Positions 1-8,294 of a stretch of 64,000 nucleotides of DNA are shown here, one piece after another. Each line of letters begins with the position of its first letter. Positions within the stretch are counted from its first letter, which is position 1. The translations under genes were made by a program, and so were the position numbers. Origin of the DNA: Leptospira sp. (GTDB lineage: Bacteria; Spirochaetota; Leptospiria; Leptospirales; Leptospiraceae); NCBI GenBank assembly GCA_027531445.1, contig JAPZRK010000077.1:1-64000 (forward strand), in the 5' to 3' direction. The notes under the pieces are model-generated. The model saw only the letters and a list, made by a program, of their open reading frames with translations, was not told where the DNA came from and made no database searches.

Positions 1-585
1 TTGCGAAATCATATTACTAAGAAAGAGTAATCTTATTTTTTTAGTTTTATCATCAAATTTCTTACGAAATCCTGATTCAGATAAAAACATATAATTTGGT
101 GCGAAATTAGGTATGATAGAAATTCTTTCTAAGCTAAAATATGCGTCAAAAATCTCCAAATGCGATCGGCCAGAAATGATGATACCACCAATTTTCTTTA
201 TAAAAAAACGATTTATGGAAAAAAGAATCGGATATTTATCAAATAAAAGCTTTTTGATACTTCCACCATGCAGATGAATGAAAAATTTTGAAAGAATGGA
301 GTAACAAATTATATATATCAAAATATCTTTCAGATTACCAGCCAATGATTCAGAAATTGTAAAATAGACAACATCTGCATTCTTCTTTTTTTTCCATGTC
401 TCAATGAATACTCGAAATATCTCAAATATTCGAGTAGGAGAAACTTTCCCATCCTTCAAACCTTGTTTTTTCAAATCAACGGTCGCAAGGGTATTCTTTT
501 CGCTCAAGCTATCATGTAATACCTTACAGACAAGTGAATGTCCATTAATGGGTGGTGGAAGAGGACCAATAAACAATATTTTCAT
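1..585 (-). CDS. GT4-type glycosyltransferase, N-terminal half (runs off the left edge)
   Basis: From an ATG the minus strand stays open for 195 codons and leaves the window, so only the N-terminal domain is visible. It begins MKILFIGPLPPPINGHS, the glycine/proline-rich nucleotide-fold opening typical of GT-B, family GT4 glycosyltransferases, and has HLHGGS at residues 104-109, matching the H-x-HG motif after the third strand. The C-terminal donor-binding domain with the EX7E motif should lie to the left. It sits 12 bases beyond a 2OG oxygenase gene at the distal end of the visible gene train. I infer that it adds one sugar of the O-antigen repeat on the cytoplasmic face; donor and linkage are unknown. 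Confidence 0.8.
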   Translation of the reverse strand, partial: MKILFIGPLPPPINGHSLVCKVLHDSLSEKNTLATVDLKKQGLKDGKVSPTRIFEIFRVFIETWKKKKNADVVYFTISESLAGNLKDILIYIICYSILSKFFIHLHGGSIKKLLFDKYPILFSINRFFIKKIGGIIISGRSHLEIFDAYFSLERISIIPNFAPNYMFLSESGFRKKFDDKTKKIRLLFLSNMISQ

Positions 586-597
586 AAATTAAAAATA

Positions 598-1425
598 TTA
601 ATTTATTTTACCTTTATAAACATCAACCTTACCTATTCCCTTCGGAACAACATAACGAATCATATTACGAACTTTTGAATCTAAAAATGAATAAACCCTT
701 CGGATTTTTTGGTTAGGACGAGCATTAAAACTCGTAACATTAAAATATGATTTTCCAATTGGTGAATCGGGTGAAAAATAGTAATTAGAAACACAAAGTC
801 GCTTTTGATTCACAACAATAGGACTAACAGAATGCCATGACCAAGGATTTGTTTCCATTATTACCAATCGATTGAATCTACTGACAATGGTTACATTCTT
901 TTCCACTTTCAAATCCCACAACTCTAAATTGCCACCATTCTCTAATTGCCAATCAGGAGTAACATAGTACAATAAATTTAATGTTCGATAAAATTTTCTT
1001 GATTGTTCATGGGAATTGTCAATGTGTGGATTTAAAAAATTTCCCTTTTCCATTAAACTGAGACCTCCCGCATACAAAGAAGAATCTGCAATTTGGTTTT
1101 TTATGCCTGTAATCTCTTCTACTTTTGAAATCACATTTGGTTCCTGAATCGCAAACGTAATATCAGACAGAATTGGTGAAAATAAATCAAAGTTTTTGGA
1201 AGTATATTTTTTCTCTCGAAAACTGGACATTTTTCTCATTTGTTTTTGTTCTGGAAATAAATTAAAGATTTCCATTGCTACAGTTTCAGCGAGTAGATTA
1301 TCTAAAAAACAATACCTTACACCAACTTCATTTTTTGATTCGTTGAATTTTTTCTTTAAAATGTCCTTATTCTTCTCAAGAGAATTTGCTATCATTTCGG
1401 ATAAATATTCGAGTTTTTCACTCAT
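598..1425 (-). CDS. 2-oxoglutarate/Fe(II)-dependent oxygenase-like protein
   Basis: The 275-residue protein has the double-stranded beta-helix metal site of prolyl-hydroxylase-type 2OG oxygenases: H134-x-D136 in PHIDNSH, a distal histidine at H198 in SWHSVSP, and R209 as the likely 2-oxoglutarate anchor in KRLCVSNYYFS. No signal peptide or membrane segment is seen, so a cytoplasmic enzyme is likely. It lies nine bases after hisF and just before a GT4 gene. Related oxygenases in polysaccharide loci are thought to hydroxylate or oxidise a sugar or its substituent, but the substrate cannot be read from the sequence. It is unlike the other 2OG oxygenase of the window near 46.3-47.1 kb. Confidence 0.75.
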   Translation of the reverse strand: MSEKLEYLSEMIANSLEKNKDILKKKFNESKNEVGVRYCFLDNLLAETVAMEIFNLFPEQKQMRKMSSFREKKYTSKNFDLFSPILSDITFAIQEPNVISKVEEITGIKNQIADSSLYAGGLSLMEKGNFLNPHIDNSHEQSRKFYRTLNLLYYVTPDWQLENGGNLELWDLKVEKNVTIVSRFNRLVIMETNPWSWHSVSPIVVNQKRLCVSNYYFSPDSPIGKSYFNVTSFNARPNQKIRRVYSFLDSKVRNMIRYVVPKGIGKVDVYKGKIN

Positions 1426-1434
1426 ACGTAACTC

Positions 1435-2214
1435 CTAGCCATATGAAAGAAGATCGTAGAAACTGCTCTTGAGATCACGATCGGGGTAATTGATTAAGAC
1501 AGCTTTCAACTTGCCTTTGTATATAAATAAACTTCCTGCTGCGACACCAATCACTCCTACGTGACTAATTACATCCTTAAGATGATCTAAGGAGCCTGCC
1601 CCACCAAGAACCGTCAGAGGAACGGAAATCCTCTTCTTTACATATTGAATCAAATCAATATCAAATCCAGTCATCGTTCCATCCAAGTCTATAGAATTTA
1701 AAACAATTTCACCAGCTCCTAAAGTAGTCGCGAGATTTAAAACTTCCTCAAGATATTTCCCGGTTTTATTTTTACCATTATGGATACAAAACTCGTATTT
1801 CTTTGTTAGCAAAGTTTTCTTCAAATCAAGACAGACAACAACACTTTGGCTTCCTAGATAACCAACCATTTCAGAAATCATATTTGGATTTTCGATTAAC
1901 AAAGAACTTATTAGTATTTTTTCAACTCCAAATCCAAGAATTCGATTCGCTTGATCCAAAGTTTTAATTCCACCTCCAACACTTAAAGGCATTCTACATT
2001 CATTGGCTATTCTTTCAATCAAGCGATAATCGGGCTCTTTACCCATCTGACTGGCGTCGATATCTATGAGGATAAGTTCATCCGCTTCCTTTTCATTAAA
2101 AATTTTTACCGCATTGATAGGGTCCCCAATATAGCGGGGATGATCAAATTTTGTGGTTTTAACTAAACCTCCATCTTTCAAGAGTAAAGTTGGTATAATT
2201 CTAGGTTTTAACAT
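1435..2214 (-). CDS. hisF: HisF-like cyclase-family subunit of a sugar amidotransferase (cassette 1)
   Basis: This is a 259-residue beta/alpha barrel with clear HisF signatures (RIIPTLLLKDGG at the N-terminus, SVGGGIKTLDQA near 78, VLGGAGSLDHL near 200). HisF needs two catalytic aspartates, D11 and D130 in Thermotoga numbering. Here residue 11 is leucine while D130 is kept, with no gaps before either position. Loss of D11 argues against imidazole-glycerol-phosphate synthesis and for a role in handing ammonia from HisH to the sugar amidotransferase encoded just upstream. The gene follows hisH by three bases, with no other his genes nearby. Use in a nonulosonic or other amidino-sugar pathway is inferred. 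Confidence 0.88.
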   Translation of the reverse strand: MLKPRIIPTLLLKDGGLVKTTKFDHPRYIGDPINAVKIFNEKEADELILIDIDASQMGKEPDYRLIERIANECRMPLSVGGGIKTLDQANRILGFGVEKILISSLLIENPNMISEMVGYLGSQSVVVCLDLKKTLLTKKYEFCIHNGKNKTGKYLEEVLNLATTLGAGEIVLNSIDLDGTMTGFDIDLIQYVKKRISVPLTVLGGAGSLDHLKDVISHVGVIGVAAGSLFIYKGKLKAVLINYPDRDLKSSFYDLLSYG

Positions 2215-2217
2215 TGA

Positions 2218-2835
2218 TTATAACAACGCAAAATTTTTCAAAAGTTGAACACCATTATGGTGACTTTTTTCGGGATGAAATTGTGTCCCGTATACATTCT
2301 CTCTTTTTACAGCACTACAAAATTCTAATCCATAATTAGCAGAAGCCATAATATCTTTTTTATCTTCACATTCAAAATAGTACGAATGGAGAAAGTAAAA
2401 ATGAGGATTTACTCCAAGGTTTTTTAATAGGTCGGTTTCTTTGTTCACAACTTCAATTTCATTCCAACCAATTTGAGGAATCATTGGTTTCTCGGACAAT
2501 TGAGAAAAATCAAATCTTTTTACGTTTCCCTTGATCCAGCCCAACCCTTTCTTTTTTCCTTCTTCACTGGAATTGGCAAGAATTTGCATCCCAACACATA
2601 CACCTAAAAGCGGGCGTTTCTCAATCAAGGCAAACTTTGACAGGTGCTCCAAAACATTGGCTTGTTCTAGTTTATTCATAACGCTGTCGAATGAACCAAC
2701 TCCTGGAAGAATCAGTTTATCTACGCTTAAAATATCATCACCCTTTTCTATTATCTTATGTTCAAATCCTAAATTCTTAAAAATATTCGCGAAGGCTTTT
2801 AAATTTCCGACACCGTAATTTAGTATTCCGATCAT
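2218..2835 (-). CDS. hisH: HisH-like glutaminase subunit of a sugar amidotransferase (cassette 1)
   Basis: A class I glutamine amidotransferase of 205 residues, the usual HisH length. The triad is intact: nucleophile C80 in LLGVCVGMQ, and H187 and E189 in TQFHPEKS. The oxyanion region LPGVGSFD is also present. It hydrolyses glutamine to ammonia. The gene directly abuts the amidotransferase stop upstream and hisF downstream, so the three form one cassette. In characterised homologues (WbpG/HisH2/HisF2 of Pseudomonas aeruginosa O-antigen) such a trio turns an acetamido group of a UDP-sugar into an acetamidino group; that function is inferred here from context. Confidence 0.92.
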   Translation of the reverse strand: MIGILNYGVGNLKAFANIFKNLGFEHKIIEKGDDILSVDKLILPGVGSFDSVMNKLEQANVLEHLSKFALIEKRPLLGVCVGMQILANSSEEGKKKGLGWIKGNVKRFDFSQLSEKPMIPQIGWNEIEVVNKETDLLKNLGVNPHFYFLHSYYFECEDKKDIMASANYGLEFCSAVKRENVYGTQFHPEKSHHNGVQLLKNFALL

Positions 2836-3969
2836 TTACTGAATGACCCTCTTTTCAATCCCCAATTTTTGAAGTATTTTAGTTGCAAAGGCAATGATAT
2901 CGCTTGCGGACTTAAAATCTCGATAGGATTTATTTTCCGCAGCTTCATAGCTACGAAGTTCCTCAACAGAAATATCTAATTTTGATGCGATATATTCAAA
3001 ATCTTTTCTTGCAGTTTCATCGTCAAACGGAGGGTTTGCGATCTCCTTTAATGCATCTTCTCTACTTTTTTGACCAGTTAAAATCAAACTCGAATAGTGT
3101 GCTTTGCGTTTATCAAATCCAAATTTCTTAGGTAACCAGTAGCCTTCATAAAATTTAGTAAATCTCGATTCGTAGTGTTTATGACTATACCTTTGCCATT
3201 TGAATTTTGACTCCATTTCTTGAATCGCACCCTCTTTCGTATAGGGAATATAATTCAAAGGTTGAACGACTTTAAGTCCCTTAAAAAAACGGTAATAAAG
3301 CTTATACTTAAATATTCCTGATAGAGGGAATGTTTTCAATTTCCGAGTTCCAAACTTTTTATGAATGTCTTTTAATTGTCTTAAATCTGATGCATGATAA
3401 TGCCAATCCAAGGGTTCACGAATACATTCCGTAGAATAATTTCCGCCATTTAAAATATACTTAAACCCATGTTTGGCGCAGTAATTATAAAGTGATGCGA
3501 AGAAAACATGATCTTGGGGTGTATCTAAATGAGGAACACCTGCCTTAAAAAACGCAAGTTGGAGATCTTTCATCTCTTCCCAATTCACAACTTCGGTGAT
3601 TAAATCTAACTTTAGACCATCTACAATTCTTTCGATGTTATTGACAGCCTCCTGAGAATTCCAGCCTGCATCCACATGAAATAATAATGGCCTCAGACCA
3701 AATTTTTCCTTTGCCAGATAAGCTAAGTAAGAACTATCAACACCACCACTGATACCAAGAATACAATCGTAATCTTTTCCCTTGCCAGCTTTCTTTATTT
3801 CTTGAATCAGTTTATCTAATTGTTTAGGATTCTCTAATTTTTGATCCCATTCTGGTTTGATATTTTTATAAAAATTTATGCAGTGATTACAAACACCTTT
3901 CAAATCAAAAGTAATATTCGGATCCGTAGTATCCATCGCACAGTTTGTACAGACTTGGTATTGCTTCAT
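2836..3969 (-). CDS. N-acetyl sugar amidotransferase, WbpG/PseA-type (cassette 1)
   Basis: The 377-residue protein has a zinc-ribbon-like N-terminus (C7-x2-C10 and C27-x2-C30) followed by an ATP-pyrophosphatase PP-loop, SGGVDS at 74-79. These are the hallmarks of WbpG/PseA/LegG-type N-acetyl sugar amidotransferases, which activate a sugar acetamido group with ATP and accept ammonia from HisH/HisF. Its hisH partner starts one base after the stop codon. It differs clearly from the second copy near 25-26 kb (SGGKDG loop, different partner order), so the two probably act on different sugars and are not a recent tandem duplication. Confidence 0.9.
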   Translation of the reverse strand: MKQYQVCTNCAMDTTDPNITFDLKGVCNHCINFYKNIKPEWDQKLENPKQLDKLIQEIKKAGKGKDYDCILGISGGVDSSYLAYLAKEKFGLRPLLFHVDAGWNSQEAVNNIERIVDGLKLDLITEVVNWEEMKDLQLAFFKAGVPHLDTPQDHVFFASLYNYCAKHGFKYILNGGNYSTECIREPLDWHYHASDLRQLKDIHKKFGTRKLKTFPLSGIFKYKLYYRFFKGLKVVQPLNYIPYTKEGAIQEMESKFKWQRYSHKHYESRFTKFYEGYWLPKKFGFDKRKAHYSSLILTGQKSREDALKEIANPPFDDETARKDFEYIASKLDISVEELRSYEAAENKSYRDFKSASDIIAFATKILQKLGIEKRVIQ

Positions 3970-4021
3970 AAAAAATTTCCTTTTTACAACTTACTTTTTA
4001 AATCTTCAGTCATTGGATATC

Positions 4022-4936
4022 TCAATTATTCCGAAGCAAATTCATGGAGTTTAGTAATTGAACCTTCAGAATCTTAATTAAGTAAATAGTCTTTGTAACA
4101 AAATTTCTAACAGGTATATGTTTCCAATTTCCAAAAGCTCTTCCAATTTGATTTAATTCTAAATCATGAAGTACCTTCGTCTTATAAATCCAGAGTGGAT
4201 AATCCATATCCGAATTCGATAAATTTTGAAAGTCTTTTTGATATTTATTCAATAAATATTCAATAATCCGGTTAGTTCTCAATTGATTAGAAATATTTCC
4301 GCCACCCAACCAATAATACCCGAGAGTTTTGGGTATACGATAGAACTTATCAGTCTCTTTTGAAATTCGCAACCAATAATCATAGTCCTCGCCGGCTATT
4401 AAATCAGCGTTCTCATCGATATTTCCAATCTTATTTAGTAGTGATCGCCTGACTACAACGCTTGAATTATTCAATCCATTTCCATAAAGCAACAAATCTT
4501 TAAAAACAGGTTTCTGAAGTTTCCTTGACTTGGATTTTTTAAAAAAGAAATTCTGATTTTCTTTATGAGCAATCCAGAGATCGTGATAAACCAAATCATT
4601 ATCCTTCGTTAATGCTAAAATAGATTCCTCTAGCTTTTCTTTTTTCCACCAATCATCGGAATCCAAAAAGGCTATATATTCACCTTTGGCAATATTAATC
4701 CCTAAATTTCTGGGCCGAGCGGGCCCTCCAGCATTTTTTGATTTAATATATTTAATATCAATCAAACCTGTGAAATTGCTTACCATCTCCTGCGTATTAT
4801 CTGTTGAACCATCATCACATACGATCACTTCAAAATTTTTGTACGTTTGTTCCAGAACAGATTGTAAGCACCGTTTCAAATCCAATGCCCGATTATAAGT
4901 CGGAATGATAACCGATATTGAACCTGAAATTTGCAT
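4022..4936 (-). CDS. GT2 family glycosyltransferase
   Basis: A GT-A fold glycosyltransferase of 304 residues opening with SVIIPTYNRALDLKRCL, with the donor-binding DDGSTD at 41-46, the metal-binding DSDDWW at 92-97, and a downstream acidic motif AGEDYDYWLRI where the catalytic base is expected. There are no transmembrane segments, so it probably works at the inner face of the cytoplasmic membrane. A possible Shine-Dalgarno sequence (AGGAAG) lies about 13 bases upstream of the ATG. The gene lies between a putative GT-B protein and the first amidotransferase cassette; donor and acceptor are unknown. Confidence 0.9.
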   Translation of the reverse strand: MQISGSISVIIPTYNRALDLKRCLQSVLEQTYKNFEVIVCDDGSTDNTQEMVSNFTGLIDIKYIKSKNAGGPARPRNLGINIAKGEYIAFLDSDDWWKKEKLEESILALTKDNDLVYHDLWIAHKENQNFFFKKSKSRKLQKPVFKDLLLYGNGLNNSSVVVRRSLLNKIGNIDENADLIAGEDYDYWLRISKETDKFYRIPKTLGYYWLGGGNISNQLRTNRIIEYLLNKYQKDFQNLSNSDMDYPLWIYKTKVLHDLELNQIGRAFGNWKHIPVRNFVTKTIYLIKILKVQLLNSMNLLRNN

Positions 4937-5067
4937 TTATTTTTATGTGTTGCTTCCTATCCGTTGAACAAACTCTAGACTGAATCTTGCAAGTTTTTCA
5001 TATTTAAATCATTGAGCAGATACTCACATTCATTCTTATAAGCAAGCTTACACATTTTTAAAAAAAA

Positions 5068-6558
5068 TCATATACCAAAAATACTTACAATCTTCTCTTC
5101 ATTCGGGATAGAAAACATTTCATCCCTGACTCGGCCTATCATTTCTTTCCTCTCAATTGAGTCTTCTAAAACATGTTGATTTAATTTTACTGAACAGATT
5201 CTCAATGATTCCTCATCCCAGACGATATCCCAAAGAATTCCCTTACAAAATTCTGGTAAATATGAGTAATCCACTACGCCATCCTCTGTAATCACTAAGG
5301 CAGGAATACCACAGGCAATCGCCTCAACCAAAGTTCCAGAGGCCGCACCAATGACAAGTTCTGTACTTTTGAATAGATTATAAAGGTCATCCGTAGCTAC
5401 TTCAAAATTCAATCTAATCTTTCCTTTGTATTCATCGATATCATTTGATGGATGGAACTTCAAAGTAAATGTCTCTTTAGTTTGAAGAGTATTGAGAATG
5501 CGAATAATATGTTTATTGCTAGATTCAAAATAAGACATTAATACTAGTCTATTTCCTGTCGAATTCGTATATATAGGAGTCTTGAACAAATTACTATAAC
5601 GAAGCGACGGTCCAATTTTGCTTATCTTATTATTTGAATCTAGGTAGTAACTTCCATTTACCAATATTTGATGGGGTAAGTGTTTTTGTATTTCGTTCGG
5701 ATCTATGTATGCATTAAAATTTTCAACAGGGTATAAATAGAGTTGGCAACCATAAATCTCATTTTTCATGTTTGACTCTCGCATTACACGGTTTAATGTT
5801 TTTTCGTATGGTTGATTCTCATACCACTGAAGGATTTTATCTCTACCATTCAATCTACTCTTGAATTTTTGAGCAAACAGATACCGAACACCACCGAAAA
5901 AGTTACTACCATTCATATCTAACCAAAAATAATATCTTAAGAATTCATTATCAGCCAAGGCATTAATTTTCGATCGATAAAAAAAAAACATTTTAAACGG
6001 ATACACAATCAAGTAGATGACTAATTTAAAAAAGTCGACGAAACTAAATAGTTCGAAATCGGTTAACACATTATCTCGATTTTCCTTGATTTTTAGAAAA
6101 AATCGATAAAGAGAGATAGGATTCCACGCATCGTAAAGTCTAGGAATAATCGTATATTCACGTTGATTCTTTTTTAGGATATCTAATAAACCCGTAAAAT
6201 AATTATCAACAAGTCCATTTCCACTTATAACATAATTTACGACAAGATATGAATCGATATATACTATCTCTGAAGAACTTCGATTTGATTTCTGTCCAGA
6301 AAGAGAATGGACAAGCTTAAAGAATATATACAGATAAAAAAAGGCACTTACTCTTAAAATATATTTACAAATTTGAATAACAATTAGCGTAAAAGTTAAT
6401 CGATTTCCCTTATTGAATTTTAAAAGAGCTTCATAAGCACCAACTTTAGAAAAAAATTGACTAGTAGAAAAATACCATGACTTCTCCGCATAAGAGATAA
6501 CTTCACTCAATTGAGTAAAATAAACTCGCAAATTTTTCGGTAGTAAACTTAAATTCAT
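5068..6558 (-). CDS. Putative GT-B-like surface carbohydrate biosynthesis protein
   Basis: A 496-residue protein not firmly recognised. The N-terminal half contains hydrophobic stretches (about residues 55-85 and 170-195) that could be membrane-associated. The C-terminal half carries a glycosyltransferase/CDP-glycerol-transferase-like motif, FKSTELVIGAASGTLVEAIACGIPALVITEDG, in pieces around residues 410-435, the segment that binds the nucleotide sugar in GT-B enzymes, preceded by LKFHPSND. It resembles, from memory, long uncharacterised O-antigen proteins of Leptospira. I infer a sugar transferase; capsule-type polymer transfer is an alternative. Confidence 0.55.
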   Translation of the reverse strand: MNLSLLPKNLRVYFTQLSEVISYAEKSWYFSTSQFFSKVGAYEALLKFNKGNRLTFTLIVIQICKYILRVSAFFYLYIFFKLVHSLSGQKSNRSSSEIVYIDSYLVVNYVISGNGLVDNYFTGLLDILKKNQREYTIIPRLYDAWNPISLYRFFLKIKENRDNVLTDFELFSFVDFFKLVIYLIVYPFKMFFFYRSKINALADNEFLRYYFWLDMNGSNFFGGVRYLFAQKFKSRLNGRDKILQWYENQPYEKTLNRVMRESNMKNEIYGCQLYLYPVENFNAYIDPNEIQKHLPHQILVNGSYYLDSNNKISKIGPSLRYSNLFKTPIYTNSTGNRLVLMSYFESSNKHIIRILNTLQTKETFTLKFHPSNDIDEYKGKIRLNFEVATDDLYNLFKSTELVIGAASGTLVEAIACGIPALVITEDGVVDYSYLPEFCKGILWDIVWDEESLRICSVKLNQHVLEDSIERKEMIGRVRDEMFSIPNEEKIVSIFGI

Positions 6559-6580
6559 TAAATTATTGATTCAAAAGAAA

Positions 6581-7561
6581 CTAGGGCTTTATGCAAGCAA
6601 TCATCATATGAGAGCTCATTAGATTCTGAGATATGAATTTTTGAGTTTCCTCTAATCTCCTTTCATCTGAAAATTTCAAAAACGTTGTCCAGAATCTATC
6701 AGTAATCTGATCTCTATTTTTGGATAATATATCTAAATCCAATTCTCCCGGTGTAGAGACTTCTATTTCATCAAATCCAATATTTCTTAACAAAGATCTT
6801 ATTGAAATTGGATTAAAAAAGTTCAGGTGATGAGGCGGATAAACAGATTTTGACTTTTCCCAAAGAATCTGAATATCTAAACCGATGGAAGATAATGTAG
6901 TAAATATTAATATATCTCCAGAATCTAATAACTCAAATAAAATTTTTAGAAATTTTGCTGGATCATGAAGATGCTCAAAAAGTTCAAAATTTACAAATAC
7001 TTTCGGTAAATGACTCAAATCACTTTTATTAATTTCTTCCAAAAACTTTTGAATTACGTGAAATCCCTTACTTCGCGATGCTTCCGCAAGATCATTACTT
7101 GGTTCAATAATAATTGGTTTCGTTTTTGAAATTTTTTCAAACTCTTCTGCAAAGATTCCGTAGCCACCTCCTATATCATAGATTTCATACTCTTTTAGGT
7201 TAAATTTTGAATTGATGATTTTAAAAATGGAATTTGCTTTCGGTTTCCAAATTTTTTCTCGTCTAGCAATTGCCGTATTTTTGTAAAAAACTTCTGACCA
7301 ATATTTTGTAGATCGAGATTGGGTATAATATAACTTAAATGCTTCAAATCTTGGTCTAGGACTAACAAAGAGAGTTAAGCAGTTTGGACAAATTTTGTAC
7401 GAGAAAGTTTTTTTTTCAAATGCAAAATTGGCTTCTTGATCACACGCAGGACAGTTGATTTCTTCATATTTCTCATCAAGAAAGAACTCTTTGATATCTA
7501 AATCAGCTAATTCTAAAAAATGATCAAATATATTACTTGGCCGTATATCTTCCTCTAACAA
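6581..7561 (-). CDS. Zinc-ribbon class I SAM-dependent methyltransferase
   Basis: A protein of 326 residues with an N-terminal zinc ribbon (CPAC and CPNC pairs near residues 38 and 59), then a Rossmann methyltransferase whose motif I reads IYDIGGGYGIFAEEF (about 127) and whose later strands include FVNFELFEHLHDPAKF. The family methylates sugars or other small metabolites in O-antigen clusters. There is no ATG in frame near the N-terminus: the start is TTG, supported by a strong GGGAGG ribosome site eight bases upstream. It lies between an SDR and a putative glycosyltransferase. Confidence 0.85.
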   Translation of the reverse strand: MLEEDIRPSNIFDHFLELADLDIKEFFLDEKYEEINCPACDQEANFAFEKKTFSYKICPNCLTLFVSPRPRFEAFKLYYTQSRSTKYWSEVFYKNTAIARREKIWKPKANSIFKIINSKFNLKEYEIYDIGGGYGIFAEEFEKISKTKPIIIEPSNDLAEASRSKGFHVIQKFLEEINKSDLSHLPKVFVNFELFEHLHDPAKFLKILFELLDSGDILIFTTLSSIGLDIQILWEKSKSVYPPHHLNFFNPISIRSLLRNIGFDEIEVSTPGELDLDILSKNRDQITDRFWTTFLKFSDERRLEETQKFISQNLMSSHMMIACIKP

Positions 7562-7569
7562 ATTATTAT

Positions 7570-7575
7570 CCTCCC
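7570..7575 (-). promoter_or_regulatory. Shine-Dalgarno site fixing a TTG start
   Basis: GGGAGG on the minus strand, eight bases upstream of the TTG at 7559-7561. It is one of the clearest ribosome sites in the window and is the reason for choosing a TTG start for the methyltransferase gene, since no ATG is available before the zinc ribbon. Confidence 0.75.
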
Positions 7576-7592
7576 ATTAAAAAATCGACCAT

Positions 7593-8291
7593 TCATTCTC
7601 CACCACTTATAGCAAGATCTTGACCCGTAATAAAAGTTGCACGATCAGATAATAGAAAATCTATAATATGTACAACATCTGAAACTTGACCAATTCGTTG
7701 CAACGGGATGAGTGATACGCGTTTTTTTAAATCCTTATTTTTGTGGAATTTAGTATCAATGACCCCTACTCTTAAATTATTACAAAGAACATTGTAAGGA
7801 GAGCCGAATTTTGCGAAACTTTTTGTAACTGCTTCTAAAGCGGATTTACTTGCACTGTAATAAACCGAAGTATTGGAACCGGAAAATTTAACACCAATAC
7901 TGCTAAGACTTATGATTCTGCCTGCACGATGATTACACATATTATCAAATACAAATTTCATAATTTCAATATGTCCGAAAAGATTTACGTTAAAAGTTTT
8001 TAATATCTCATCATGGCCTGTTTCTAAAAAATTTATATTTTCGGTATAACCTGCGCAATTAATAAGAACATCTATTTTTTTATTTAACTTTGATAAAGTT
8101 TTAATGAATTTTTTGCAATTATTTTGATCATTAAAGTCTACTTGATGAAGAGAAAGAGCCTTATTTTTAATTCGTACTTTATTATTTGCGAATGTTGCAA
8201 TCACATGGTATTTTTGACTCAATAGGGATTCAATAATTCCATGACCGATCTCCGAGCTTCCTCCTGTTACGATTGCTAGTTTATGATCCAT
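7593..8291 (-). CDS. Short-chain dehydrogenase/reductase
   Basis: A classical SDR of 232 residues. The NAD(P)-binding glycine motif is TGGSSEIGHG near the N-terminus, a variant of NNAG appears as INCAGYTENI, and the catalytic Ser and Tyr-x3-Lys are in SLSSIG and YYSASKSALEAV. The C-terminal TGQDLAISGG is typical. SDRs such as PtmA occur in legionaminic-acid loci, and this gene ends a set containing a CMP-sugar synthetase and a radical SAM enzyme, so it may reduce an oxidised sugar intermediate. It starts three bases beyond the radical SAM stop; the specific substrate is unknown. Confidence 0.88.
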   Translation of the reverse strand: MDHKLAIVTGGSSEIGHGIIESLLSQKYHVIATFANNKVRIKNKALSLHQVDFNDQNNCKKFIKTLSKLNKKIDVLINCAGYTENINFLETGHDEILKTFNVNLFGHIEIMKFVFDNMCNHRAGRIISLSSIGVKFSGSNTSVYYSASKSALEAVTKSFAKFGSPYNVLCNNLRVGVIDTKFHKNKDLKKRVSLIPLQRIGQVSDVVHIIDFLLSDRATFITGQDLAISGGE

Positions 8292-8294
8292 TTA

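Noticed and set aside
1435..2835. hisH/hisF as part of a histidine operon
   Set aside because: No other his genes are adjacent, an N-acetyl sugar amidotransferase precedes them in the same unit, and HisF lacks Asp11.
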